Origin: Microbacterium commune
GTDB lineage: Bacteria; Actinomycetota; Actinomycetes; Actinomycetales; Microbacteriaceae
Reading direction: 5' to 3'
NCBI RefSeq assembly: GCF_014836945.1
Contig: NZ_JACSPX010000001.1
Location: 1,763,313-1,827,312 of the forward strand
Length of the DNA: 64,000 nt
In this document: piece after piece, positions 8,041 through 16,593 of the stretch
Layout: the number at the start of each line of letters is the position of its first letter
Position numbering within the stretch: the stretch's first letter is position 1
Translations under genes and position numbers: made by a program
Notes under the pieces: model-generated
Told to the model about the DNA's origin: nothing
Database searches by the model: none
The model's input: the letters and a program-made list of their open reading frames with translations, nothing else

Positions 8041-11000
8041 TCAGACGGCTTTGCGCAGGGTGTAGCCGCGCGGGGTGGCCACGAACCCGGCTTCCTGCAG
8101 GGCGAAGGCGAACGGCGTGCCGTACACGCCCTCGCCGTTGATCTTCTCGACGGTGAGGGTCTCGAGTCGCCGTGCTCGCGACGTCGCGCCCAGGTCGGCC
8201 GCTGCGGCTTTCAGCACGTCGGGGTCATCGTCGAACGCGAGCACGGTTCGACCGCCCCGCTCGAGGTAGAGCACGAGCTCGCCGTCGACGAGCACGACCA
8301 GACCGCCGGCTTTCCGGCCGGGACGGTGTGACACGGTCTCCAACCTCGGCCAGGAGAGGGCCGCGCCGTAGGGGTTGGCCGGATCAGTGGCCGCGAGCGT
8401 GACGGCCTTGAGCGGGGGCGGGTCGGACAGGCCGGCGAAGGTGCGCAGCCGGTCGACGGTGGTGGACGCCGCGAACTGCGCCGCACCCAGCTTCTCGATC
8501 ACGTACCCGCGGCGGCAGTGCCCGGCCTCCTCGAACCCGGCGAGCACGCGGTACACCTGCGCGAAGCCGCCCGGCACGCCCTCGGCCTGCACCGCGCCGC
8601 GGGTGACGACGCCGTACCGGTCGAGCAGCAGCCCCGCCGTGACGGTCGCGCGCCGTGCGGCATCCGGGTCTGTCTCCGGAAGCACCGCCCAGCGGCCGCC
8701 CGCTCCGGCCGTGGACGGCTGAGTCGACGGCCGGGCGAGCGAGATGCCCCGATAGGTGCGAGTGCGCGGGGCGCGGCGTGCGGTCTTGTGCGCCTGCGAA
8801 CCGCCGGCGATGAGGGCACGGACAGGCGCGAACGTGTCGTTGGTGATGTGCCCCTGCCAGGCCAGCGACCAGAGCGCCTCGAGCACCGACTGCTGGTTCT
8901 CGGCGCCCGTCATCGCCTTGAGCGCGCCGGCGAACGACGCGCCGCTCAACCTCAGCACGTCGAGCACCCTCTCCTCCAGTGATCCCGCGGCGGGCGACTC
9001 CTCGGGCACGGGGAGGGTGAAGGGGGCGAGATCGGCCGGGTGCAGCGAGATCCACCCGTCGCGACCCGGCAGCGAGCCGTGCCCCGACCACACGACCTCG
9101 CCGGAGGCCGTGAGCTCGTCGAGCAGCGCGGGGGAGTAGTCGCGAACACGGCCGGGCAGCACGAGCGACTCCCAGGCGCTCGCGGGGATCGGCACCCCGG
9201 CGAACTGCTCGATCACGCTCAGCACTCCGTCGACGCCCTCCGTCGGCCGGGTGAGGTGCTGCCAGTCGGGCAGGAAGCGCGCGTACGCCTGCGGGCTGAC
9301 CGGCTCGACGCTGCCGCGGATCGCCGCGAGAGAGCGCATCCGCAGGCGGCGCAGCACCTCGACGTCGCACCACTCCTTCGACCCGTCGACGGCCGCGGTC
9401 GCCGCCGGTAGGAAGAAGCCGCTCGTCAGCCGTCCGGCCGACTCCAGACGCTGCAGGGTGTGCCTGGCGACCGCCGCACCGATACCGAAGCGACCCGCGA
9501 CGTCCTCGGTCGTGAACGGCCCGTGCGTGCGCGCGTGACGCGAGACGAGATCGCCGAGCGGGTCGGCCACCGGGTCGAGGAACGCGACCGGGATGCCCGT
9601 GGGCAGAGCTACGCCGAGCGCGTCGCGCAGGCGGCCCGCGTCCTCGATCACCGTGAACCTCGACCGGCCGGCGATCGTGACGGGGATCGCACGGCGAGCA
9701 GTGACGAGCTCGGCGAGCAGGGCCGCAGCATCGGCGGCGGTCGCCGGTCCCGGGGTCGGGGGCGTCGCCGTCGAGGCATCCGTCTCCGCGCCCGCCGACC
9801 CCGCGGCCAGCGCGCCCTCGAGCCTGAGCGCCACCTCCTCGGCGTCCAGCGGCCCGAGCATCCGCAGCAGGTCGGCGACACCCTCCACCCCGCGCACGCG
9901 GCGCTGCGGGTCGAGGCGCTGGGCCTCTCGTTCGAACTGGGCGATGACGTCGGGGTCGAGCAGCTCGCGCATCTCGACCGTGCCGAGCAGCTCGCCCAGC
10001 AGCGCCGGGTCGACCGACAGCGCGGCGGCACGTCGTTCAGCGAGCGGAGAGTCCCCCTCGTACATGAAGGCGCCGACATAGCCGAACAGCAGGTCGCGGG
10101 CGTAGGGCGATGGCTGCGCCGGCTCGGTCTCGACGAGCCGGACGCGGCGCTCGGCGATGTCGGTGATGAGGCGGCGCAGCGAGGGCAGGTCGTAGACGTC
10201 CTGCAGCACCTCGCGCAGCGTCTCGAGGATCACCGGGAAGGTCGGATGCCGCCGCGCGACCTCGAGCAGCTGCGCCGAGCGCTGCCGCTGCTGCCACAGC
10301 GGTGTGCGCTTGTTCGGATTCATCCGCGGCATCAGCAGCGCGCGGGCTGCGCACTCGCGGAAGCGCGAGGCGAACAGCGCCGATCCGCCCACCTCAGCGG
10401 TGACGATCTGCTCGAGCTCGTCGGCGTCGAAGACGAACAGATCCGCTCCGGGCGGCTGCGCGTCGGCATCCGGGATCCGCACGATGATGCCGTCGTCGCT
10501 CGCCACAGCCGAGCCCTCGACGCCGAGCCGCTCGCGAACCCGCGCGTTCAACGCCAGCGCCCACGGTGCGTGCACCTTCATGCCGTACGGGGAATGCAGG
10601 ATGATCCGCCAGTCGCCGACTTCGTCGCGGCCGCGCTCGACCGTGAGCGTGCGATCGGTGGGCAGGGTGCCGGTGGCCTCACGCTGCTCGGTGAGGTAGC
10701 CCATCAGGTTGTCCCGGGCCCGCTCGTCGAGTCCCGCGTCGATGAGACGCTGCTGCGCCTTCGCGGGCTCGGCGGTCGACACCTCGCGTGAGAACCGGCC
10801 GAGGGCCTCACCCAGCTCAAACGGGCGGCCGATGCCGTCGCCGTGCCAGAACGGCACCTTGCCCGGCTGCCCGTACGCGGGCAGCACGTTCACGCGATCG
10901 TGGGTGATCTCGGCGATGCGCCAGCTCGTGGTGCCGAGGGTGAAGACATCGCCGACCCGCGACTCGTAGACCATCTCCTCATCGAGCTCTCCGACGCGGG

Positions 11001-12762
11001 CGCCGGTGGTCTCGCCGGCGACGAAGACCCCGAACAGGCCGCGGTCGGGGATGGTCCCACCGCTGGTCACGGCGATGCGCTGCGCCCCGGGCCGGCCGGT
11101 CAGCGTCCCGGCATCACGATCCCAGACCACGCGCGGGCGCAGCTCGGCGAACTCGTCCGACGGGTATTTGCCGGCTAGCAGGTCGAGGGTCGCCTCGTAC
11201 GCCGAGCGGGGGAGTGTCTGGAACGGCGCACTGCGCCGCACGGTATCGAACCACTCCTCGACCGAGATGGCGTCGAGCGCGCATGCCGCGACGGTCTGCT
11301 GCGCGAGGATGTCGAGCGGATTCCGAGGCACGGCGATCGCCTCGATCTGCCCGGCGAGCATCCGCTCGGTGACGATCGCGGTGTGCAGCACGTCGCCGCG
11401 GTGCTTGGGGAAGAGGGATGCCCGGCTGATCTCGCCGACCTGGTGACCGGCGCGTCCGACGCGCTGCAGGCCGGAGGCCGCCGACGGCGGCGCCTCCACC
11501 TGGATGACCATGTCGACCGCGCCCATGTCGATGCCGAGCTCGAGGCTGCTCGTCGCGACGACGCAGCGCAACGCGCCCGACTTCAGCTCGTCTTCGACGA
11601 TCGCCCGCTGCTCCTTCGACACCGAGCCGTGGTGGGCCTTGGCGAGCACCGGCTCGGCGCCGGCCGTGGCGCCCGCCTGTGCCGCGCCGTTCGCCCGTCC
11701 AGCCGGCGCATGCGCGCCGCCCGGAGCCTCTGCTCCGTGGGCCCTCGCCGCGGGAGGCCCTGCCGCCTCGGGCACGGGCGTCCCGATCCGCTCGGCGTAG
11801 ATCTCGTTCAGCCGACCGGTGAGCCGCTCGGCGAGGCGGCGGGAGTTGGCGAACACGATGGTCGAGCGGTTCTCGAGCACCTTGTCGACGATCGCCTCCT
11901 CGACGTGCGGCCACACCGATCCGGTGATCTCGGTGTACTCGGCCGGCTCGTCGGGCATCGCCGCCGCGCCGGGCGGCGGAGGAGGGTTGCGCATGTCGTC
12001 GATCGGCACGACCACGCCGAGCTCGAACGTCTTCACCGCGCGCGGCGCGACGATGTCGACCGGCGCGGATCCGCCCAGGAATCGCGCCACCTCATCGATG
12101 GGCCGCACGGTCGCCGACAGGCCGATCCGCTGTGCCGGGCCTTCGGCACCACGCGCGGTGCGCAGCGCGTCGAGCCGTTCGAGGCTGACGGCGAGGTGCG
12201 CGCCGCGCTTGGTCGCCGCGACCGCGTGCACCTCGTCGATGATCACCGTGTGCACGTTCTGCAGGGTCTCGCCGGCCCGGCTGGTGAGCATGAGGTACAG
12301 CGACTCGGGGGTGGTGATGAGGATGTCGGGCGGGTCGCTGACGAGCTTCCGCCGGTCGCTCGAGGTGGTGTCGCCCGAGCGCACGCCGACGGTGATCTCG
12401 GGTGCCGCGACGCCGAGGCGCCGCGCCGACTGCCCGATCCCGATCAGCGGTGAGCGCAGGTTGCGCTCGACGTCGACGCCCAGCGCCTTCAGGGGAGAGA
12501 TGTAGAGCACGCGGGTGCGCGAGGCCCGCTCAGTGGCATCCGGAGTCTCGCCCGAACCGGACGTCCGCTCGCGGAACACGCTGTCGATCGCCCACAGGAA
12601 GGCCGACAGCGTCTTCCCCGACCCGGTCGGCGCGACGACGAGGGCGTTGCGCCCGGCGGAGATCGCGTCCCACGCACCCGCCTGCGCGGGAGTGGGCGCG
12701 TCGAACGCCCCGCGGAACCAGTCCTGCGTCGCGGGCGTGAATCTGTCGAGCACATCGCTCAT
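8041..12762 (-). CDS. lhr: Lhr family ATP-dependent helicase
   Basis: 1573 residues, the usual size of full-length bacterial Lhr, a superfamily-2 3'-5' RNA:DNA helicase linked to DNA repair. Walker A APTGSGKT is at 44-51, the DEVH box (VIIDEVHAV) in the first RecA lobe and motif VI LQRVGRAGHQ in the second; winged-helix, beta-barrel and the long Lhr C-terminal domain follow. Between motif Ia-type and helicase-C segments there is a roughly 45-residue Ala/Gly/Pro-rich insert (from GPPAARAHG on) that is probably a loop. ATG 12762 has GGAGGG just upstream. Downstream genes EI24 and nei are contiguous, consistent with a repair operon. Confidence 0.95.
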   Translation of the reverse strand: MSDVLDRFTPATQDWFRGAFDAPTPAQAGAWDAISAGRNALVVAPTGSGKTLSAFLWAIDSVFRERTSGSGETPDATERASRTRVLYISPLKALGVDVERNLRSPLIGIGQSARRLGVAAPEITVGVRSGDTTSSDRRKLVSDPPDILITTPESLYLMLTSRAGETLQNVHTVIIDEVHAVAATKRGAHLAVSLERLDALRTARGAEGPAQRIGLSATVRPIDEVARFLGGSAPVDIVAPRAVKTFELGVVVPIDDMRNPPPPPGAAAMPDEPAEYTEITGSVWPHVEEAIVDKVLENRSTIVFANSRRLAERLTGRLNEIYAERIGTPVPEAAGPPAARAHGAEAPGGAHAPAGRANGAAQAGATAGAEPVLAKAHHGSVSKEQRAIVEDELKSGALRCVVATSSLELGIDMGAVDMVIQVEAPPSAASGLQRVGRAGHQVGEISRASLFPKHRGDVLHTAIVTERMLAGQIEAIAVPRNPLDILAQQTVAACALDAISVEEWFDTVRRSAPFQTLPRSAYEATLDLLAGKYPSDEFAELRPRVVWDRDAGTLTGRPGAQRIAVTSGGTIPDRGLFGVFVAGETTGARVGELDEEMVYESRVGDVFTLGTTSWRIAEITHDRVNVLPAYGQPGKVPFWHGDGIGRPFELGEALGRFSREVSTAEPAKAQQRLIDAGLDERARDNLMGYLTEQREATGTLPTDRTLTVERGRDEVGDWRIILHSPYGMKVHAPWALALNARVRERLGVEGSAVASDDGIIVRIPDADAQPPGADLFVFDADELEQIVTAEVGGSALFASRFRECAARALLMPRMNPNKRTPLWQQRQRSAQLLEVARRHPTFPVILETLREVLQDVYDLPSLRRLITDIAERRVRLVETEPAQPSPYARDLLFGYVGAFMYEGDSPLAERRAAALSVDPALLGELLGTVEMRELLDPDVIAQFEREAQRLDPQRRVRGVEGVADLLRMLGPLDAEEVALRLEGALAAGSAGAETDASTATPPTPGPATAADAAALLAELVTARRAIPVTIAGRSRFTVIEDAGRLRDALGVALPTGIPVAFLDPVADPLGDLVSRHARTHGPFTTEDVAGRFGIGAAVARHTLQRLESAGRLTSGFFLPAATAAVDGSKEWCDVEVLRRLRMRSLAAIRGSVEPVSPQAYARFLPDWQHLTRPTEGVDGVLSVIEQFAGVPIPASAWESLVLPGRVRDYSPALLDELTASGEVVWSGHGSLPGRDGWISLHPADLAPFTLPVPEESPAAGSLEERVLDVLRLSGASFAGALKAMTGAENQQSVLEALWSLAWQGHITNDTFAPVRALIAGGSQAHKTARRAPRTRTYRGISLARPSTQPSTAGAGGRWAVLPETDPDAARRATVTAGLLLDRYGVVTRGAVQAEGVPGGFAQVYRVLAGFEEAGHCRRGYVIEKLGAAQFAASTTVDRLRTFAGLSDPPPLKAVTLAATDPANPYGAALSWPRLETVSHRPGRKAGGLVVLVDGELVLYLERGGRTVLAFDDDPDVLKAAAADLGATSRARRLETLTVEKINGEGVYGTPFAFALQEAGFVATPRGYTLRKAV

Positions 12763-12843
12763 CCCTCCATCTTGACGCCACCTTCCGACATCGAGCCCTG
12801 CCTTGCTCTCGACAAGGTCGGAGGGGTAGGGGATGCTGGCCGC

Positions 12844-13254
12844 ATGACGCACACGACGAACTACGTCAACACGTTCATCGAAGTCAGCGACGACTGCCCA
12901 GTCGAGTACGGCGTCGAGCCTCCGATCGCCGAGAACCTCTCGATCGCCGCCCTGCACTACCGGCTGCTCAGCGACGAGCCGTACACGCGCACCTCAGACG
13001 ACCTGCTGTTCGAGGCGCACGCGCTGCGCAAGGGCATCGACCCGGCTGATGCGGATGCCAGGGCCGAGTTCTTCTCAAAGGGTCAGGCCTGCCTGCGCGC
13101 GTCGCCGCTGAGCAAGCGCTACGGCTGGGGCACGCACCACGACGAGCAGGGCCGCGTCGCGATGTTCCCGCGCGACTCCGAGGAGTATGCGGCGCTCGCC
13201 GCGGATCCGTCGATCGAGCACAAGCGGGCGATGCGCTCGAGCCGGCGCAGCTGA
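12844..13254 (+). CDS. DUF6157 family protein
   Basis: 136 residues starting MTHTTNYVNTFIEVSDDCP, which is the signature opening of DUF6157, a family of unknown function spread in bacteria and some fungi. Later conserved text is RTSDDLLFEAHALRKGI and KRYGWGTHHDEQGRVAMFP. The open frame begins 24 codons earlier, but homology begins at ATG 12844, which also follows a GATGCT hexamer by 6 nt with no ribosome-binding site. It is convergent with the ABC-F gene and separated from it by a hairpin. Confidence 0.88.
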   Translation: MTHTTNYVNTFIEVSDDCPVEYGVEPPIAENLSIAALHYRLLSDEPYTRTSDDLLFEAHALRKGIDPADADARAEFFSKGQACLRASPLSKRYGWGTHHDEQGRVAMFPRDSEEYAALAADPSIEHKRAMRSSRRS

Positions 13255-13269
13255 GCGGAGGGCGGGAGG

Positions 13270-13291
13270 GCGGCCGGGAGTGCCCGGCCGC
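13270..13291. terminator. shared hairpin between convergent DUF6157 and ABC-F genes
   Basis: A perfect 9-bp GC-only stem (GCGGCCGGG/CCCGGCCGC) with loop AGTG lies between the stops at 13254 and 13315. It can serve both strands. It lacks a T tract. Confidence 0.5.
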
Positions 13292-13314
13292 GCACCGCGC
13301 CGCAGGCCGGCTCC

Positions 13315-14979
13315 TCAGCCGACCTCGCTGAGCCGGCCCTCGGCATCCAGCTCGAGGGTGAGATCCAGTCCCAGCCGTTCCAGGAACTGATCGTCATGGC
13401 TGACGATCAGCACGGCTCCGCGGTAGGCACGCAGTGCCTCGACCAGCTGGTCGACGGTGTCGAGGTCGAGGTTGTTGGTCGGCTCGTCGAGCATGACCAG
13501 GTGCGGCGCCGGCTCGGCGAGCAGCACCTTCGCCAGCGCGACCCGGAACCGCTCGCCACCTGAGAGATCGCCGACGGCCCGGTCCATGGTCGCTCCGCGG
13601 ATCAGGAACCGTGCCAGCCGGTTGCGCAGCTCCCTGTCCGGCACGTGCGGCGCCGCCGCCGCGATGTTCTGCACCACCGAGGCCCGATCGTCGAGCCCGT
13701 CGACCCGCTGCGATAGGTACCCGATGCGGTCGGTGTGCGCGTCGGAACTCCGGAGAATCGGCCGGATCTGCGCCGGGACAGCTGATTCCTGGTCAGATCC
13801 GCCCCGATCTCCGGAGTTGTCAGCCCCGGATGCCACCAGCCGGCGCAGCAGCGTGGTCTTGCCGACCCCGTTGCGGCCGACCAGGGCCACCCGCTCCGGC
13901 CCCTGCACGATCCACGACCGCTCCCCGTCGCCGATGGTGGCGATGCGCCGCGACGCCGACAGCTCGGGATCGGGCAGGTCGATCCTCATGGTGTCGTCAT
14001 CGCGCACGCGACGACCGGCCGCGTCGAGGGCCTGATGAGCGGCGTCCTCCTTGCCGCGCACCTCGTTGCGCAGCCTGCCGGCCGACACCTGCGCGGCCAT
14101 CTTGCGGCCGTTCGCGATGATCTTCGGCACGCGCTTCTCATCGAACGCCTTGCGGCCCATCTGCGCACGGGTGGCGAGCTTCGCCTCGGCCTCGATGCGC
14201 TGCCGCTTCTCCTTCCGATACGCCTGCGCCGCGTCGCGCTCGGCCTGGCGAGCTGCGCCCTGCTCGGCATCCAGCCACGCTCGCCACTGCGAGTAAGGTC
14301 CGCCGAACACGCTCAGCTCGCTGCCGTAGATCTCCGCGGTGTCGTCCATGAGCTCGAGCAGCGACACGTCGTGGCTGACCACGATGAGCGCGCCCTTCCA
14401 CGTGCGCACCATGTCGGCGAGTCGCAGCCGCGCCTCGCGGTCGAGATTGTTGGTGGGTTCGTCGAGCAGCGTGATCGCGGCACGACGAAGCCGGATGCCC
14501 GCGACCGCGACGAGCACGGCCTCGCCGCCCGACAGCTCTCCGACGGTGCGGTCGAGGAACGACGGGTCGAGTCCGGCTTCGGCGAGGGATGCCTCGGCTC
14601 GAGCCTCGATGTCCCAGTCGTCGCCAACGGCATCGAAGTGCGCGCGGTCGACGTCGCCCGCGGTGATCGCGCGCACCGCGTCGAGCGGAGCGGCGATCCC
14701 GAGCAGGTCGGCGACCCGTCGGTCCGTCTCGAGGGTGAGACGCTGCGGCAGGTGGGCGACCTCGTCGGAGCGCAGGATCTGCCCGGATGCCGGGGTCAGC
14801 TCGCCCGCGATCAGGCGCAGCAGCGTCGACTTGCCGGCACCGTTGCGCCCGACGAGCCCGGTGCGACCGGATCCGAACGAGCCGCTGACGGCGTCGAGAG
14901 CGATGGAGCCGTCTGGCCAGGCGAAGGAGACCCGGTCGAGCGTGACGGCGGCGGTGGTGAAGATGTTCGGTGATGACAT
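13315..14979 (-). CDS. ABC-F family ATPase (ribosome-associated)
   Basis: 554 residues with two ABC domains and no membrane segments. First domain: Walker A GRNGAGKST, signature LSGGEAVLVAVAGI, Walker B TLLDEPTNNLD; second domain: Walker A GRNGVGKTT, signature LSGGERFRVALAKVLL, Walker B VMLDEPTNNLD. The linker between them (from about residue 235, rich in Gln, Arg, Lys and Glu) is the P-site tRNA interaction motif region. ABC-F proteins act on stalled ribosomes, either as housekeeping factors or as antibiotic protection proteins; which applies cannot be told by eye. ATG 14979 has GGAG 7 nt upstream. A 260-nt leader with competing hairpins precedes it. Confidence 0.93.
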   Translation of the reverse strand: MSSPNIFTTAAVTLDRVSFAWPDGSIALDAVSGSFGSGRTGLVGRNGAGKSTLLRLIAGELTPASGQILRSDEVAHLPQRLTLETDRRVADLLGIAAPLDAVRAITAGDVDRAHFDAVGDDWDIEARAEASLAEAGLDPSFLDRTVGELSGGEAVLVAVAGIRLRRAAITLLDEPTNNLDREARLRLADMVRTWKGALIVVSHDVSLLELMDDTAEIYGSELSVFGGPYSQWRAWLDAEQGAARQAERDAAQAYRKEKRQRIEAEAKLATRAQMGRKAFDEKRVPKIIANGRKMAAQVSAGRLRNEVRGKEDAAHQALDAAGRRVRDDDTMRIDLPDPELSASRRIATIGDGERSWIVQGPERVALVGRNGVGKTTLLRRLVASGADNSGDRGGSDQESAVPAQIRPILRSSDAHTDRIGYLSQRVDGLDDRASVVQNIAAAAPHVPDRELRNRLARFLIRGATMDRAVGDLSGGERFRVALAKVLLAEPAPHLVMLDEPTNNLDLDTVDQLVEALRAYRGAVLIVSHDDQFLERLGLDLTLELDAEGRLSEVG

Positions 14980-15239
14980 GAGCGACTCCAGGAAGTGGGG
15001 TGCGCGGATGCCGACGAAGAGGGCTTCGCGAGAGACGTCGGACGACGTCGGATCGAAGAGCCCGTAGAGGGGCTCGAATTCGGAGCGGGTCCTGCCGGAA
15101 GGCGGGTTCGTCGGATCAGCGCGTGGATGAGTTACGCGGAGAGGCGACGAATCAGATCAAGGGACTTCCAGACACGGCGGACAGGACTCTGCGACATTAC
15201 CCCCGCCTCGCGAAGAAGCGCAACCCGGGCGTGTCGCGC
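14980..15239 (-). promoter_or_regulatory. leader of the ABC-F gene with mutually exclusive hairpins
   Basis: This gap holds no gene. Reading on the minus strand, GAGCCC can pair with GGGCTC (hairpin at about 15058-15075), while the same GGGCTC plus TTCG can instead pair with CGAAGCCC nearer the gene (15021-15063). The two cannot form together. Between them are two copies of CCGACGTC. Attenuation is known for antibiotic-inducible ABC-F genes, so a switch is plausible, but no leader peptide with its own start was found. Confidence 0.4.
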
Positions 15240-15898
15240 TCACGCGGTCTTCTTCTCGACCGAGTCCTTCCACTGCGACAGGAAGACGTGCACGTCGGTG
15301 AGCTCCTGCTCCGAGATGGAGTGGGTGAGTCCCTGGTAGACGCGTCCGGAGAGCTCGGAGTGCGCCGGCAGCCACTGGGCGGTGTGCTCGACCAGGCCGG
15401 CCGGAATCACATCGTCGTGTGTTCCGCGTCCCCAGAACACCGGTGGACGCTGCTCCTGCAGCACAGCGTCCTTCGGCAGCTCGCCCACGGCGGCGTACCC
15501 GCTCAACGCCACGACCGCGTCGATCCGCGACGGCTGCAGACGCAGCGCCTGCAGCGAGACGGCCGCGCCCTGGGAGAACCCGAGCAGCGCCACCGAGCTC
15601 GCGTCGGCCGCAGCCTCGGCGAGCCATGCGAGCTGACCACTCGGGATGCCGTGGTGATGCCCACGGCATCCCGAGTGGTCAGCGAATCGATCGCGTACCA
15701 CGACCGGCCCGGCATCGGCCAGGGCGGTGTGAGCGGAGCGCCGACGGCCGCGACCGCGATGCCCTCGGGCAGGTAGGGGATCAGCCCGAACAGGTCGCGT
15801 TCGTCGGCCCCGTAGCCGTGCAGCAGCACGAGAAGAGGCTTGCCCTCGCGCGGTTCGGGTGACCACAGGGTCACGGACGGATCGATCGAGACTGTCAC
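15240..15898 (-). pseudogene. alpha/beta hydrolase (phospholipase/carboxylesterase type), frameshifted
   Basis: Two parts of one esterase lie in different frames. The N-terminal part starts at GTG 15898 (CAGGAT 6 nt upstream, leaderless layout) and reads LLVLLHGYGADERDLFGLIP through SWYAIDSLTTRDAV. The C-terminal part, ending at 15240, reads QLAWLAEAAAD, then GFSQGAAVSLQALRL with the nucleophile Ser, RGTHDDVIP with the Asp and GLTHSISEQE with the His. Joining them needs a net shift of +2 (or -1) between about 15630 and 15685, where a perfect 23-bp inverted repeat sits. Everything else is intact, so the break is recent, or it is an assembly or sequencing error at the hairpin. The frame read through from the start ends after the palindrome in unrelated residues without a catalytic Ser. 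Confidence 0.85.
15632..15683. repeat. perfect 23-bp inverted repeat inside the esterase
   Basis: Arms 15632-15654 and 15661-15683 are exact reverse complements (left arm begins GCTGACCACTCGGGATGCC) with a 6-nt loop TGATGC. It coincides with the reading-frame break of the esterase. Confidence 0.95.
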
Positions 15899-15986
15899 GA
15901 GGCCATCCTGCCAGCCGCCTCGGACGCCGGCGGAATGGATCGCGTCGACGTGCGGTCGATCGCCTCGACGCTGGTAGAAATGAGCC

Positions 15987-16580
15987 ATGGCGGTGCGCAC
16001 TCCTGATCCCGGCCCCGAGCCCGACGACGACTTCGGCTTCGACGGCGCGCGGCCGGTCGACGCGAACCCGGGCTGGCTCTCCGACATCGAGCTCGAGGAG
16101 GCCCGTCGGCGCCTGCCCATGCTGTACGTCGAGGCGGTCCCCGTCATCACCGACGGGTCGGGACAGGTCACCTCGATCGGCGTGCTGCTGCGCTCCACGC
16201 CGCTCGGTGAGATCACTCGCACCATCGTGTCCGGTCGCGTGCGGTACGGAGAGACCATCCGCGACGCGCTGTTCCGGCACGTCGAGAACGATCTCGGCCC
16301 GATGGCGTTCCCGCTGCTGCCCGCGTCGCCTGCGCCGTTCGCCGTGGCCGAGTACTTCCCGATCCCCGGCGTGAGCGCCTTCCACGACGACCGCCAGCAC
16401 GCCGTCTCGCTCGCCTTCGTGGTGCCGGTGACCGGTACGTGCGAACCGAGGCAGGATGCCCTCGAGGTCACCTGGTTCTCACCCGAGGAAGCCGCCTCCG
16501 ATGCGCTCGCGGCGGATCTCGAGGGCGGTCGCGGCACGCTGATCCGCCAGGCCCTCGCTCACCTCGGTCTGCTGCGCTGA
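15987..16580 (+). CDS. NUDIX hydrolase family protein (DUF4916-like) with degenerate Nudix box
   Basis: 197 residues. After an acidic, Pro-rich N-terminus the fold begins near 30 (WLSDIELEEARRRLPMLYVEAVPVI). The Nudix-box region at 83-105 runs G...E at the right spacing (Gly83, Glu89), then Arg97, but the next positions are His-Val-Glu-Asn-Asp in place of REUxEE, so the metal-binding Glu pair is replaced. I recognise the actinobacterial DUF4916 group in which this is usual. Phosphohydrolase activity is doubtful. ATG 15987 follows TAGAAA by 6 nt with no ribosome-binding site. It diverges from the broken esterase. Confidence 0.85.
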   Translation: MAVRTPDPGPEPDDDFGFDGARPVDANPGWLSDIELEEARRRLPMLYVEAVPVITDGSGQVTSIGVLLRSTPLGEITRTIVSGRVRYGETIRDALFRHVENDLGPMAFPLLPASPAPFAVAEYFPIPGVSAFHDDRQHAVSLAFVVPVTGTCEPRQDALEVTWFSPEEAASDALAADLEGGRGTLIRQALAHLGLLR

Positions 16581-16593
16581 CCCGCCCGGACGG

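Noticed and set aside
15060..15120. tRNA-like GGTTCG text in the gap upstream of the ABC-F gene
   Set aside because: No acceptor stem or anticodon arm can be folded around it.
15632..15660. 29-nt inverted duplication as the cause of the esterase frameshift
   Set aside because: Removing 29 nt does restore the frame, but the result would be about ten residues shorter than usual between two conserved motifs; a small indel fits better.
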